From assembly GCF_022919215.1 (NCBI RefSeq), contig NZ_CP095046.1, positions 5,446,501 through 5,510,500 of the forward strand: a stretch of 64,000 nt of DNA. The letters run 5' to 3'. Each line of letters starts with the position of its first letter. The first letter of the stretch is position 1. Positions 1 to 9,063 of the stretch are shown here, in pieces. A program made the position numbers and the translations under genes. The stretch is from Hymenobacter cellulosilyticus (GTDB lineage: Bacteria > Bacteroidota > Bacteroidia > Cytophagales > Hymenobacteraceae). The notes beneath the pieces are model-generated. The model searched no databases and was not told the origin of the DNA. It saw only the letters and a list, made by a program, of their open reading frames with translations.

Positions 1-89
1 GAAGCATCTCTACCGCAAGAGTAATTATTTACTACTGCAGGCGAAATGTTTCCCGTTGGTCGACATGACTCTTACCTGCCAGACAACAC

Positions 90-1256
90 TCACCGGCGGC
101 CAACCAGTTCGTGCGCCACGCGGCGCGTTTCCTGGTCGGTCAGCACGTAGTCGTCCAGCGACGGTTCGGCAAGGTACGAAACCTTCGTGAGGCAGCTTTC
201 CACCAGGCTCGGCATTTCGAGAAACCCGATTTCGTCGCGCAGAAAGGCGGCTACGGCAATTTCGTTGGCCGCGTTGAGCACGCACGGCGCGTTGCCGCCC
301 TGCCGCATGGCCTCAAACGCCAGGGGCAGGTTGCGGAACGTGGCGCGGTCGGGCTGCTCGAAGGTGAGGTCGGGGTAATCCAGGAAGGAGAAGCGGGGAA
401 AGTCGGAGGGCAGCCGCTCGGGGTAGCCCAGGGCATACTGAATGGGCAGCTTCATGTCTGGCAAGCCCAGCTGGGCCTTCAGGGAGCCGTCCTGAAACTG
501 CACCAGCGAGTGAATGATGCTTTGTGGGTGCACTACCACGTCAATCTGGTCATTGTTGAGCCCGAACAGCCACTTGGCCTCAATAACCTCCAGGCCCTTG
601 TTCATGAGCGAGGCCGAGTCGATGGTAATTTTGGCACCCATGTCCCAGTTGGGGTGCTTCAGAGCCTGAGCCTTGGTAACGGTAGCCAGCTGCTCGGCCG
701 TGCGGCCCCGGAACGGCCCGCCCGAAGCCGTGAGGATGATTTTCTCAATCGGGTTGCGCTCCTCCCCTACCAGACACTGGAAAATAGCTGAGTGCTCGGA
801 GTCAACCGGGTAGAGGCCCACGCCGTGCTCTTTTACCAAGCGCGTGATTAGCTGCCCGGCCACGACCAGGGTTTCCTTATTAGCCAGGGCTATATCCTTG
901 CCGGCCCGAATGGCAGCCACCGTGGGCAGCAGGCCCGAATAGCCCACCATGGCCGTCAGCACGATGTCGGTGTCGGGGCGGCCGGCTACTTCGGTCAGGG
1001 CCGTAATGCCGGTCAGCACTTCGGTGGCTTGCCCGGCCAGGGCAGTTTTCACGGCTTCGTACTTCTGCTCGTCGCCGATAACCACTACGGCCGGCCGAAA
1101 CTCCTGGGCTTGCCGGATCAGCAGCTCAGCGTTGGAGTGGGCCGAGAGCGTAGTGACCTGAAAGCGGCCGGGATGAGCACGGATAACGTCGAGAGCCTGG
1201 GTGCCGATAGAGCCGGTGGAACCCAGCAACGTGACGCGTTTCAAAGGAGAGGACAT
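90..1256 (-). CDS. dxr: 1-deoxy-D-xylulose 5-phosphate reductoisomerase
   Basis: Cytosolic NADPH-dependent enzyme converting DXP to 2-C-methyl-D-erythritol 4-phosphate, the committed step of the non-mevalonate isoprenoid pathway. The 388-residue product has the N-terminal nucleotide-binding motif GSTGSIG (residues about 11-17), the TASGGPFRG and NWDMGAKITIDSASLMNK segments that bind substrate and metal, and HPQSIIHS further on, all in family order. The reading frame stays open well upstream of the chosen start, but ATG at 1256 gives the usual family length and puts the conserved Rossmann strand at the N-terminus. A TACTTTTG promoter element lies 41 bases upstream. Divergent from the gene at 1390. 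Confidence 0.97.
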   Translation of the reverse strand: MSSPLKRVTLLGSTGSIGTQALDVIRAHPGRFQVTTLSAHSNAELLIRQAQEFRPAVVVIGDEQKYEAVKTALAGQATEVLTGITALTEVAGRPDTDIVLTAMVGYSGLLPTVAAIRAGKDIALANKETLVVAGQLITRLVKEHGVGLYPVDSEHSAIFQCLVGEERNPIEKIILTASGGPFRGRTAEQLATVTKAQALKHPNWDMGAKITIDSASLMNKGLEVIEAKWLFGLNNDQIDVVVHPQSIIHSLVQFQDGSLKAQLGLPDMKLPIQYALGYPERLPSDFPRFSFLDYPDLTFEQPDRATFRNLPLAFEAMRQGGNAPCVLNAANEIAVAAFLRDEIGFLEMPSLVESCLTKVSYLAEPSLDDYVLTDQETRRVAHELVGRR

Positions 1257-1296
1257 GGGAAGTGCAAAGCTACGGGCATGGTGGGGTTGCCCCAGA

Positions 1297-1304
1297 CAAA
1301 AGTA
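1297..1304 (-). promoter_or_regulatory. -7 promoter element for dxr
   Basis: On the minus strand this reads TACTTTTG, an exact match to the Bacteroidota -7 consensus TAnnTTTG, 41 bases before the dxr ATG. No clear TTTG -33 box was seen. Confidence 0.55.
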
Positions 1305-1358
1305 AGCCGAACTTTGCGTTCGTGGTACAACCCGGCCCGGAAGCGCCCCGGAACCACG

Positions 1359-1366
1359 TACTTTTG
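1359..1366 (+). promoter_or_regulatory. -7 promoter element for the gene at 1390
   Basis: TACTTTTG, exact match to TAnnTTTG, 23 bases before the ATG at 1390. With the dxr element it makes a divergent promoter pair. Confidence 0.5.
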
Positions 1367-1389
1367 CCGCTGCCGTATTCCATAGCCGT

Positions 1390-1872
1390 ATGACCAATTC
1401 CGCTCCCGCCGCTCCTTCCGCCTTCGACAAAGCCCGCAACGGGCTGTGGACCAGTTTACAAAAGCACCTCGAAACCGTGTACGCCGCCGAAAAGGATTTT
1501 CGCGCCGCCACGTCATTCACCACGTCCTTCCCCTTCTCGGCGGCCCAAACCGAGCCCCAGCAACTGGCCGACTACCAGCAGCAGCGCCTCTACCTGCGCG
1601 ACCTGTACATTGATGAAACCAACCAGCTCGACAGCCTGGTGAAGGCCGTGCGCACCAAAAACTACCAGGAAGACGAGAAGAAACTCCTGCTGCTGATGAT
1701 TCTGGGCTACATCGATATTGCCGCTAGCATCTTCGATTTGCTGGAAACCCACCGCCCCAGCAAGCTCGACAAGGATGAGGAGCTGGAGGAAACTACGGCC
1801 AAGTTTGAGCGAGTCAAAAACTTCGTGCGGTTGAACATCAAAGGCATTTCGGGGCTACTGCCCAAGCTGTAA
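1390..1872 (+). CDS. hypothetical helical protein, 160 aa
   Basis: Not recognised as a named family. The 160-residue product has no signal peptide. It is predicted mostly helical, with charged helices around residues 20-45 and 100-150, a Gln/Tyr-rich stretch (QQQRLYLRDLYIDETNQ) and a short hydrophobic helix LLLLMILGYIDIAASIF near residue 100-115 that could pack in a helical bundle rather than cross a membrane. It starts at ATG 1390, directly after a TACTTTTG promoter element, and ends 17 bases before the convergent GH92 gene. Codon usage matches the neighbours. A cytosolic Bacteroidota-specific protein is likely; function unknown. Confidence 0.8.
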   Translation: MTNSAPAAPSAFDKARNGLWTSLQKHLETVYAAEKDFRAATSFTTSFPFSAAQTEPQQLADYQQQRLYLRDLYIDETNQLDSLVKAVRTKNYQEDEKKLLLLMILGYIDIAASIFDLLETHRPSKLDKDEELEETTAKFERVKNFVRLNIKGISGLLPKL

Positions 1873-1889
1873 GGCAGCCTGCCCAACGC

Positions 1890-4178
1890 TTACTTTTTGG
1901 CCGGCGAGAAGGAGTACGGCGCGGCCGAAGCCTGGGTGCCGCGGCTTTTGTTGGGCGTGGGGCTCATGTCGAAGTTGAGTACCGCGCCTTGCATAAGCTC
2001 CTCGTGGCTGAGCCAGTTCTTGTCGTATTCCTGCCCGTTGAGCGTAAGTCCGTTGACGTAGCGGTTGTCGGCCGAATTCCGGGGCGCGTTCAGCACCACG
2101 TCTTTGCCGGAAGGCAAGTGCAGGGTGGCCTTCGGAAAAAGCGGGGCGCCAAGCACATACTGATTGGTAGCCGGGCATACGGGGTAGAAGCCCAGGGCCG
2201 AAAACACGTACCAGGCCGAAGTTTGCCCGTTGTCCTCGTCGCCGCAGTAGCCGTCGGCCGTGGGCTGGTAGAGGCGGGTCAGGGCCTCGCGCACCCAATA
2301 CTGGGTTTTCCAGGGCTGGCCGGCGTAGTTGTAGAGGTAGGGCATGTGCTGAATGGGCTGGTTGCCGTGGGCGTAGTTGCCCATATTGGCAATTTGCATC
2401 TCCCGGATTTCGTGGATGACCTCGCCGTAATACGACTCGTCAAACACCGGCGGCAGGGTAAAGACCGTGTCCAGCGTAGCCACAAACTTTTGCTTGCCGC
2501 CCATCAGGTCAATCAGGCCCTGCACGTCGTGAAATACCGACCAGGTGTAGTGCCAGCTGTTGCCCTCGGTGAAAGCGTCACCCCATTTGAAGGGGTTGAA
2601 GGGCGTCTGGAAAGTGCCGTCCTGGTTGCGGCCCCGCATCAGGCCGGTTTGCTTGTCGAACAGGTTGCGGTAGTTCTGGCTGCGCTTGGCGTAAAGGTTG
2701 ATTTCCTTTTTCGGCCGGTTCAGCGCCTTGGCCAGCTGGTAGATGGTAAAGTCGTCGTAGGCGTATTCGAGGGTACGGGCCGCGTTTTCGTTGATTTTAA
2801 CGTCGTAGGGCACGTAGCCCAGCTTCTTGTAATAGTCAATACCGGCGCGGCCCACAGCTGTCAGCGGACCGGGGTTGTTGGCGCCGTGGGTTAGGGCTTC
2901 GTAGAGCACGTTCATGTCTTGTCCCCGAATGCCTTTCAGGTAAGCATCGGCCACTACCGAGGCCGAGTTGTTGCCCACCATCACGTTGCGCAGGCCCGGA
3001 CTGGCCCACTCGGGCAGCCAGCCGCTTTCCCGGTAGTCGTTGGCCAGGCCTTGCTGAATTTCAGTGTTTACTTCCGGATACAGCAGGTTGAGAAAGGGAA
3101 ACAAAGCCCGGAACGTGTCCCAAAAGCCGGTATCGGTGTACATATAGCCCGGCAGCACTTGCCCGTTGAAGGGGCTGTAGTGCATTACCTGCCCGTTGGC
3201 ATCCAGCTCGTAGAGCTTGCGCGGGAACAGCAGGGAGCGGTACAGGCAGGAGTAAAACGTGCGGCGCTGGTCGGTGGTGCCGCCCTCCAGCTCGATGCGG
3301 CCCAGCACCTTGTTCCAGGCGGCGCGGCCCTGTTGGCGCACGGCGTCAAAGTCCCGGTCACCAATTTCGCGCAGGTTAAGCTCGGCCTGCTCGGGACTGA
3401 TAAACGAAGAAGCTACCCGGGCGTTTACCCGCTCGCCCTTGCGGGTTTTGAAGCCGACGACGGCGCCGGCGTGGTCGGCCGTTACTTCCAGCGTGCCGCC
3501 AGCCAGCTTCTTGTCCTGGTAGAGGGCCGTGCTGGTGAAATCGTGGTCAAATTCCAGTACGAAGTAGTTCCGGAAGTTCTTTGGCACACCGCCCCGGTTG
3601 CGGGTAGTATAGCCTACAACCTTGCGTTGCGCAGGCAGCACCTTCACGTAGGAGCCCTTATCGAGGGCATCAATCACGACGTAGGCGCTGTCGGTCTGCG
3701 GGAAGGTGAAGCGGAAGCGGGCCGCGCGCTCGGTAGGTGCAATTTCGGTTACCACGTCGTGGTCGGCCAGGTACACGCGGTAGTAGTTGGGCTCGGCTAC
3801 CTCGGCTTTGTGCGAAAACCAGCTGGCCCGGTCATCCTCGTCGAATACGCGCTGGCCGGTGATGGGCATCAGGGCAAACTGCCCGTAGTCGTTCATCCAG
3901 GGCGAGGGCTGGTGGGTTTGCTTAAAGCCCCGCAGCTTGTCGGCCGAGTACTGGTAAGCCCAGCCGCTGCCCATCTTACCGGTTTGGGGCATCCAGAAAT
4001 TCATGCCCCAGGGCAGGGCTATGGCCGGGTAAGTGTTGCCGTTCGATAATTCGGGCTTAGAATCAGTGCCCATCAGTGGATTGACCCACTGCGCCAGGTC
4101 GGCCGGGGCCGACTGGGCCTGGACCGGCCCCGCAACTACCAGCCAACAGGCGGCCAGCACGAAAAACGTTTTTAGCAT
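1890..4178 (-). CDS. GH92 family glycosyl hydrolase (alpha-1,2-mannosidase type)
   Basis: Secreted exo-mannosidase of glycoside hydrolase family 92, which trims alpha-mannosides with the help of Ca2+. The 762-residue product begins with a signal peptide (residues 1-22, ending VQAQ). Then comes the family opening VNPLMGTDS, the central GFWDTFRALFPFLNLLYPE segment, and the C-terminal block QHMPYLYNYAGQPWKTQYW followed by GDEDNGQTSAWYVFSALGFY, which carries the catalytic acidic/Ca2+ region in this family. The frame is open for 45 more codons upstream. ATG 4178 is chosen because it directly precedes the signal peptide. It is a stand-alone gene, with no SusC/D pair nearby. Substrate specificity beyond the family is inference. 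Confidence 0.93.
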   Translation of the reverse strand: MLKTFFVLAACWLVVAGPVQAQSAPADLAQWVNPLMGTDSKPELSNGNTYPAIALPWGMNFWMPQTGKMGSGWAYQYSADKLRGFKQTHQPSPWMNDYGQFALMPITGQRVFDEDDRASWFSHKAEVAEPNYYRVYLADHDVVTEIAPTERAARFRFTFPQTDSAYVVIDALDKGSYVKVLPAQRKVVGYTTRNRGGVPKNFRNYFVLEFDHDFTSTALYQDKKLAGGTLEVTADHAGAVVGFKTRKGERVNARVASSFISPEQAELNLREIGDRDFDAVRQQGRAAWNKVLGRIELEGGTTDQRRTFYSCLYRSLLFPRKLYELDANGQVMHYSPFNGQVLPGYMYTDTGFWDTFRALFPFLNLLYPEVNTEIQQGLANDYRESGWLPEWASPGLRNVMVGNNSASVVADAYLKGIRGQDMNVLYEALTHGANNPGPLTAVGRAGIDYYKKLGYVPYDVKINENAARTLEYAYDDFTIYQLAKALNRPKKEINLYAKRSQNYRNLFDKQTGLMRGRNQDGTFQTPFNPFKWGDAFTEGNSWHYTWSVFHDVQGLIDLMGGKQKFVATLDTVFTLPPVFDESYYGEVIHEIREMQIANMGNYAHGNQPIQHMPYLYNYAGQPWKTQYWVREALTRLYQPTADGYCGDEDNGQTSAWYVFSALGFYPVCPATNQYVLGAPLFPKATLHLPSGKDVVLNAPRNSADNRYVNGLTLNGQEYDKNWLSHEELMQGAVLNFDMSPTPNKSRGTQASAAPYSFSPAKK

Positions 4179-4393
4179 TTGGGCGGAATAACGCAAGAGA
4201 GTACGAAAACCGAAAGCCAGAGCCGCCGGTAGGCAGTCAGGCAACTCATTGGGCCCCAATATCCGGATTTCCTGAACCTCTGCAACTCTGCTTAAACATT
4301 TTAGCAACTTCACCCGCGCCTAGGCCCTCAAGCGGATAGCCCCCAGCAGCAACTACCCGCATCAAGCGTTGTGACGCCAGTAGTTCATGCATA

Positions 4394-4858
4394 CTAGTGA
4401 ATTGCGGTTATTGTAATCCGCTTGCCATTGAACACGGCTTCCTCCCCCACCCGTTTGCCGCTCAGGGCCGCGGCTACGGGTGCTACGGCCGACACGGCAA
4501 AGTAGTCAGTGCCCTCCGCGGTGAGCTTACCGGCGCTGATGCTGATAAAAAACCAGCCCAGCGAGGTATGGACCAGGGCCCCGGGCCGCACCGTGTCGCA
4601 GGGCTTGGTGGGGTCGATGCGCTGCAGCTCGCCCTGGAGCTGCCGGGCCTGCTGAAGCTGCACCAGGTTTCGGTCCCGCTCGTTCTGGGCCATGGCGCGG
4701 CCGGTTTCGTACTTGTCGCCGGCACTGCTCTTGGTTTCGCTGTTGGCCGATTCCTGGGCAGCTTGAATAGCAGCTAGGCAAGCGTTGAGGCGGTCCTGGA
4801 CGTAGTGCTCGCAGAGCGTGTAGAGAGTTTGTTTTGTTAGCTCGTGTAGGCTTCCCAT
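4394..4858 (-). CDS. GreA/GreB-like C-terminal domain protein
   Basis: 154-residue protein with a helical N-terminal half (residues 1-75, many Gln/Glu/Arg, coiled-coil-like) and a C-terminal half resembling the FKBP-like domain of transcript cleavage factors GreA/GreB: a hydrophobic strand pattern (LGWFFISISAG), then VAPVAAALSGKRVGEEAVF and ITITAI, matching the SPLGKALLGKxxGDEV-type tail of the family. This overall form is common in Bacteroidota and is often mislabelled 3-oxoacyl-ACP synthase. It has no acidic-tipped GreA coiled-coil, so true transcript cleavage activity is doubtful. It overlaps the end of the upstream frame-broken gene by 22 bases, so it is probably the last gene of the 5866-4394 unit. 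Confidence 0.7.
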   Translation of the reverse strand: MGSLHELTKQTLYTLCEHYVQDRLNACLAAIQAAQESANSETKSSAGDKYETGRAMAQNERDRNLVQLQQARQLQGELQRIDPTKPCDTVRPGALVHTSLGWFFISISAGKLTAEGTDYFAVSAVAPVAAALSGKRVGEEAVFNGKRITITAIH

Positions 4859-5249
4859 ACTATTTCTGAATCATTTTCAACCTGCCAACTGCCTAGCAGC
4901 TGGCCCAGCTTATTTAAAGACGCTACTTCGGCCCCAATTGTAAATTCAAGCCGGCAACGGTGCGGGCTTTCATCCTCCTCACTCATCACCACCTTCAACC
5001 CTGCCGAGAGGCGCACAGGCTCAGGTACGTTGACGATGCCAAGGAGCCTAACTCGACTTGCGCCTGATCAGCTGCATATCCTGAAAAGGTAGTGAGCCTT
5101 TCGCCAAAGCTTTTCCAAGCGGCAACATCACTATAGAAATGCAGACCGTACTTGATTGTGCCTTTGCAAACCGTGACATCAAACTCACAGGCTCCGGCCG
5201 GCATGTACCCATGTACAGTAGCAACAATTCTTATTTCTCCCCGCTTCAT
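4837..5249 (-). CDS. WapI-like immunity-type protein, frame broken
   Basis: In the raw sequence an 84-codon frame from ATG 5249 stops at 4995, and a second frame continues from about 5035 down to the stop at 4837. Adding one base near 5043-5044 (a GG pair, i.e. CC on the coding strand) joins them into a 137-residue protein. It has a beta-rich N-terminus (CEFDVTV, YGLHFYSDVAAWKSFGERL), then VELGSL-GIVNVPEPVRLSA and a C-terminal strand-helix part ending in LNKLGQLLGSW. The layout of a two-strand hairpin, helix, then a strand ending in an L-G-x-L segment resembles small WapI/Imm-type immunity proteins. That is inference from form only. It starts 2 bases after the stop of the SMI1/KNR4 gene, so the two are an operon. 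Confidence 0.6.
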
Positions 5250-5251
5250 AA

Positions 5252-5866
5252 TTACTTAGCTCCACTTTTCATAGCCCGATAAGCCGCCAAATGGGCCTTG
5301 ATTAGCTCGGCAAACGAGCGGTAACGCGCGGCGCCGGGTATCCAGTGGGCAAAGTGCCAGGCCTCCCACTCGCCCTGGTGCTGCACATCGGGATTGAGGG
5401 CCAGAAACCCGGCGTCGCCCCAGTCTGATACCATTAGCAAGCCCCGGAAGTACTCCCCACGCACCTGGATTTTATTTTGCTCGGCGCCGTAGATGAAGTA
5501 CTCCTCGTCCGGCACGCTGGGCACCGTTTCGACATCAATCTCCCACATTTCCACCAGGTCAGCCTCTGTCTTCACCAGCCAGTCGACTTCCGCGCTGGGC
5601 TTGAGGCGCCAGATAAACCTGTCAAGCGGGCCGAAACCGTTGGAAGCTTGCAGAAACGCCCGGTAGGAAGGCGGCAGCATTATTTGCAGTCTTGCTTCCA
5701 AGGCATTCAGCTCTGCTTCCGGAGCGCCCGGAGCCCCAAACCACTGCACCTGGCGCTGCTGCGGGGTAATTAGAGCCGCTAGCTTCCCGCTGATAAAGTA
5801 TGGATCCGACAAGACTTCCCGGCTGATTTGCCGAAGGGTAGCCGGCCAGCTTATGGCGTTTGGCAT
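5252..5866 (-). CDS. SMI1/KNR4 family (SUKH) protein
   Basis: 204-residue cytosolic protein of the SUKH superfamily. In bacteria most members act as immunity proteins against polymorphic or contact-dependent toxins. Visible hallmarks are the N-terminal helix with EAELNALEARLQIMLPPSYR, the family motif YRAFLQASNGFGPL (xFLxxxNGxG), a central W at WRLKPSAEVDWLV, then GLLMVSDWGDAGFLALNP, equivalent to the strand carrying the conserved G-D. It is the first gene of a three-gene minus-strand unit, with the next start 2 bases after its stop. No toxin gene was seen nearby. Family assignment is good; the immunity role is inferred. Confidence 0.85.
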   Translation of the reverse strand: MPNAISWPATLRQISREVLSDPYFISGKLAALITPQQRQVQWFGAPGAPEAELNALEARLQIMLPPSYRAFLQASNGFGPLDRFIWRLKPSAEVDWLVKTEADLVEMWEIDVETVPSVPDEEYFIYGAEQNKIQVRGEYFRGLLMVSDWGDAGFLALNPDVQHQGEWEAWHFAHWIPGAARYRSFAELIKAHLAAYRAMKSGAK

Positions 5867-5923
5867 AATGGGTATTTACTTTAAATCGGCTTGTCTGGCT
5901 AATCTTGCCACTTACTCAGCGCT

Positions 5924-6364
5924 TCACGGTCTCAGCAACGCCGCTTTTACCTGCCTGACCCAATCATCGGCCTCGGGTGAAATGATGACGGCCCGAAAGT
6001 TATGCCGCTCAGCTTCTATTCCTACGCCCGGCGCATCATCCACCAGCCAGTCGATGCCAAAGCTGGGCGGGTGCTTGGTGCAGCGCGCCTTGGCTTCCCG
6101 CTGGTGCCGCGCCTGGTTCACGACACCATCCAGCCGCAAGCCGTAGAACCAGAACAGCTTGCGGATATACCAAGGACGGCGGTATGAGGTGGTGTATACC
6201 CACACTTCCCAGCCCTGGGCCCGGCAAAAGTCGTGGAGCTCAACGATGCCCCGGCGCAGGGGTTCCCCACCCAGCAGCCGGGCCCAAACCGAGCGTTTGG
6301 GCTCCAGCGGAAAATTGTAGCCGCAGCAGATCAGGGTATTGTCGAGGTCGAAGGCAATGCGCAT
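5924..6364 (-). CDS. HAD superfamily hydrolase
   Basis: Small 146-residue haloacid-dehalogenase-type phosphatase without a large cap domain. Motif I is at the very N-terminus (FDLDNT, residues 5-10, first Asp being the nucleophile), motif II is VYTTS near residue 57, and motif IV is DWLVDDAP near residue 105 (acidic Mg2+ ligands). A Cys-Lys-rich insert (HQREAKARCTK) lies before motif IV. It starts 5 bases after the stop of the GH3-family gene, so the two are co-transcribed. The substrate cannot be told from the sequence. Confidence 0.85.
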   Translation of the reverse strand: MRIAFDLDNTLICCGYNFPLEPKRSVWARLLGGEPLRRGIVELHDFCRAQGWEVWVYTTSYRRPWYIRKLFWFYGLRLDGVVNQARHQREAKARCTKHPPSFGIDWLVDDAPGVGIEAERHNFRAVIISPEADDWVRQVKAALLRP

Positions 6365-6369
6365 AGGGC

Positions 6370-7862
6370 CTAAACGCCCGACAGCGCGTCAGCAATATTT
6401 CGGTCGTTGCTCAGGCGGGGCACTTTGTTCTGTCCGCCGAGCTTGCCCAGGCTTTTCATGTAGCGCTGAAACGCCCCGGCCGGCAGCGGCGTGAGCTGCA
6501 GCGGGGCCAGGATGCTGCCAGCCAGCAAATCGTCGTAGTACACGTTGCGGCGGCGCAGGCCGGCATCCAGGGCGGCGGCAAAGGCGGCAGCATCGTGGGG
6601 CGGGCGGGCAAACTCCACCAGCCACTCGTGCCGGCTCGGCTGCTGCGGGTCGGAGCTCACGCGTGGGGCCACGGTGAATTCCACGACTTCCACTTCCGCA
6701 AACTGACTCATGGCCTCGCGCAGCGTCTGCTCTACTTCCTCCCCAATGACGTGTTCACCAAAGGCCGACAAGAAGTGCTTGATGCGTCCACTGACTACCA
6801 CGCGGTACGGACTCAGGCTCACGAAGCGCACCGTGTCGCCGATGCTGTAGCCCCAGAGGCCGGCGTTGGAGTTGAGCACCAGGGCGTATTGCTTATCCAG
6901 CTCCACTTCCCCGATGGTAAGGCGGGGCGGATTGGGCTCGAAGAACTGCTCGGCGGGAACGAATTCGTAGAATATGCCCGCGTCGAGCAACAGTAGCATG
7001 CCAGGGTTGCCGGGCTCGTCCTGAAACGCCAGAAAGCCTTCGGAGGCCGGAAACAGCTCGATGCTGTCCACGGGCCGGCCGATGGTTTCGAACAGCTTGG
7101 CCCGGTAGGGCTCGAAGTTGACGCCCCCGTACACGAAGAGGTCGAACTGCGGGAAAATGTCCTTCACCGGCTTGCCCGTAATCTGCACCAGCTTGTCGAA
7201 GTACATCTGCACCCAGGGCGGAATGCCCGAAATCAGGGTCATATTCTCGGGCAACGTCTCTTCCACGATATGGTCGAGTTTGGTTTCCCAGTCGTCGATG
7301 ATGTTGGTGGAGTACGTCGGCAACTGATTGCGCCGCAAATAGGCCGGTACGTGGTGATTCACAATGCCCGACAACCGCCCGGTATGAATGCCGCCCACTT
7401 TCTCCAGCTCCGGGCTGCCCGACAAAAACATCAGTTTGCCATCCAGAAACCGGCTTTTGCCCGTGGCGTGGATGTAGTGAAACAGGGCGTCCCGGGCTCC
7501 GTTAATGTGGTTCGGAATGCTGTCCTTGGTCAGGGGAATGTACTTGGCGCCCGAGGTCGTGCCGGAGGTTTTGGCCAGGTATTCGGGCTTGCCGGGCCAG
7601 AGCACGTCGGCCTCCCCGTGCTTCACCCGCTCGAAGTACGGGCCAGGGCTTCGTAGTCGCGCACGGGCACCTGCCGGGCCAGGTCGGCGGGCGCATTGAT
7701 GGCGGCAAAGTCATGGTCGCGCCCGAAAGCCGTGTTTCTCCCCTTTGCAATCAGCTCCCGGAACACGCGCTGCTGGGTAGCTACGGGGTTTTGCTGCCAC
7801 TGCTGGTAGCGGTGGTGAATATAGGCGGCCAGCGGGCGGCTCAGGGCGGATTTCAGACCCAT
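6370..7862 (-). CDS. GH3 auxin-responsive promoter family adenylating protein, frame broken
   Basis: Member of the GH3 acyl-acid-amido synthetase family (ANL-like adenylating fold), about 497 residues once the frame is repaired. The N-terminal piece (ATG 7862) has IHHRYQQWQQNP and FGRDHDF. The rest carries the AMP-binding signature TSGTTSGAKYIPLT, then FPASEGFLAFQD, NSNAGLWGYSIGDTVRF and GRIKHFLSAFGEHV, all standard for the family. The reading frame is lost at about 7640-7643. Adding one C on the coding strand turns ALARTSSG-stop into ALAPYFERVKHGEAD and restores continuity. Acyl substrate and amine partner are unknown in Bacteroidota. The downstream HAD phosphatase is probably in the same operon. 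Confidence 0.88.
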
Positions 7863-7926
7863 AAAGGCAAAAAGTACTAAGTGAACCGAGGCGAAGTACG
7901 GACTTCTTTTGGTGCCTGAAGTGAAT

Positions 7927-8442
7927 CTAGCGGTAGTGCTCCTCGGGAAAGCGGGCTGAGTCGGCGGGTTCTACGTGCTGCCAGGGCCCCCACAGCGGCG
8001 TGATTTTCACGACCCGATATTGCATATCAGAGGTGGCAAACCCACTGTAGTAGTGCTGCTGCACAATCCGCACGGGCGGGTTTACTGACTCATAGTGAAC
8101 CAGCTCGTCCTGCCAGACAGCGGTATCTTCCAAGACAATCAGTAAGCTGCAGTATAGCCCTATGGGAATTACCAGGAGCAGAAGGAAAACACCGGTCAGA
8201 AAACGCCAGAAATCACCAAGCCGGGACTTGACCTGCAGCCATACGCCCAGCGGCCACAAGGCAAACAGGATGTTTTTGGCGACATCAAAGGTCCGCAACA
8301 GCGTGTGGTTAGTGGTTTCAAATGGCTCACCATTCGCTATTTCATTTGCAACAAACAGCCCAAATCCCAGCCAGCCCAGCCCGATAATCAGCTGCCGAAA
8401 ACGGATTAAGGGAGCAGGTTGGGCAGAAGTGGATGAACTCAT
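7927..8442 (-). CDS. hypothetical inner-membrane protein
   Basis: 171-residue protein with three hydrophobic segments: LIIGLGWLGFGLFVANEI (about residues 16-33), IMFAL-type segment NILFALWPLGVWL (about 60-75) and LTGVFLLLLVIPIGLYCSLL (about 85-105). A polar C-terminal domain of some 60 residues with a Trp-rich ending follows. ATG 8442 is preferred over the start 16 codons upstream because it gives a simple polar N-terminus before the first membrane segment. No family recognised. Alone in its transcription unit, divergent from the osmC gene. Confidence 0.7.
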   Translation of the reverse strand: MSSSTSAQPAPLIRFRQLIIGLGWLGFGLFVANEIANGEPFETTNHTLLRTFDVAKNILFALWPLGVWLQVKSRLGDFWRFLTGVFLLLLVIPIGLYCSLLIVLEDTAVWQDELVHYESVNPPVRIVQQHYYSGFATSDMQYRVVKITPLWGPWQHVEPADSARFPEEHYR

Positions 8443-8549
8443 AAAGGCCGGAAAGTAGGCAAGATGGGGTGTAAAGTGGAATTGCACCAACTCCGCCGCC
8501 CGCTAATGAGTATATTCAGTTACACAACCTCAACTATACCAGCACTACC

Positions 8550-8977
8550 ATGATTAATCAGCGCGGAAATGCCGTTTGGAACGGTGACATTAAAGGCAGC
8601 GGCGAAATTTCGACCCAGAGCGGCACGGTAAAAGCGCCGTACTCGGTGGGCGCCCGGTTTCAGGGCGAGAAGGGCACCAACCCGAGGAGCTGATCGGAGC
8701 CGCCCACGCCGGCTGCTACACCATGTTCCTGACCGGACAGCTGACCAAAGCCGGAGCCCAGGTTAAGCAGATTCGCACCGAGTCGAAAGTGACGCTCGAC
8801 ACCTCCGGCGAAGTGCCCAAGGTGGTTAAAATCACGCTGACCACCGAAGGCGAGGTGGAAGGCATCACCCAGGAAGAATTCCAGAAGCAGGCCGAAAACG
8901 CCAAGCTGCACTGCCCCATTTCGGCTTTGCTGAGCGCCGTGCCCGAAATGGAGCTGGCCTCAGCCACGCTGAAGTAA
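8550..8977 (+). CDS. OsmC family peroxiredoxin, frame broken
   Basis: OsmC/Ohr-type thiol peroxidase that reduces organic hydroperoxides in the cytosol. From ATG 8550 the frame reads MINQRGNAVWNGDIKGSG and reaches GEKGTNPRS-stop. A second frame carries EELIGAAHAGCYTMFLTGQL onward. Adding one C in the CCC run at about 8681-8683 gives TNPEELIGAAHAGCY and a 142-residue protein of normal length. The two redox cysteines are present: Cys in AHAGCYTM (about residue 55) and Cys in LHCPISALL (about residue 125). A rho-independent terminator follows at 8997. Stand-alone gene. Confidence 0.9.
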
Positions 8978-8996
8978 GCATTGCCTGATTTCTGAT

Positions 8997-9031
8997 AAAA
9001 ACCGGCTGCGCCCGTCGCGTTGCCGGTTTTT
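8997..9031 (+). terminator. rho-independent terminator after osmC
   Basis: Stem AAAAACCGGC / GCCGGTTTTT with a 15-base loop, ending in a T tract, 20 bases after the osmC stop. Confidence 0.75.
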
Positions 9032-9063
9032 CGTTTACTTTGTTGTCAGACTTCTACTCTCTT

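Noticed and set aside
1..89. Gene fragment at the left edge
   Set aside because: No frame with recognisable protein; taken as the region downstream of dxr.
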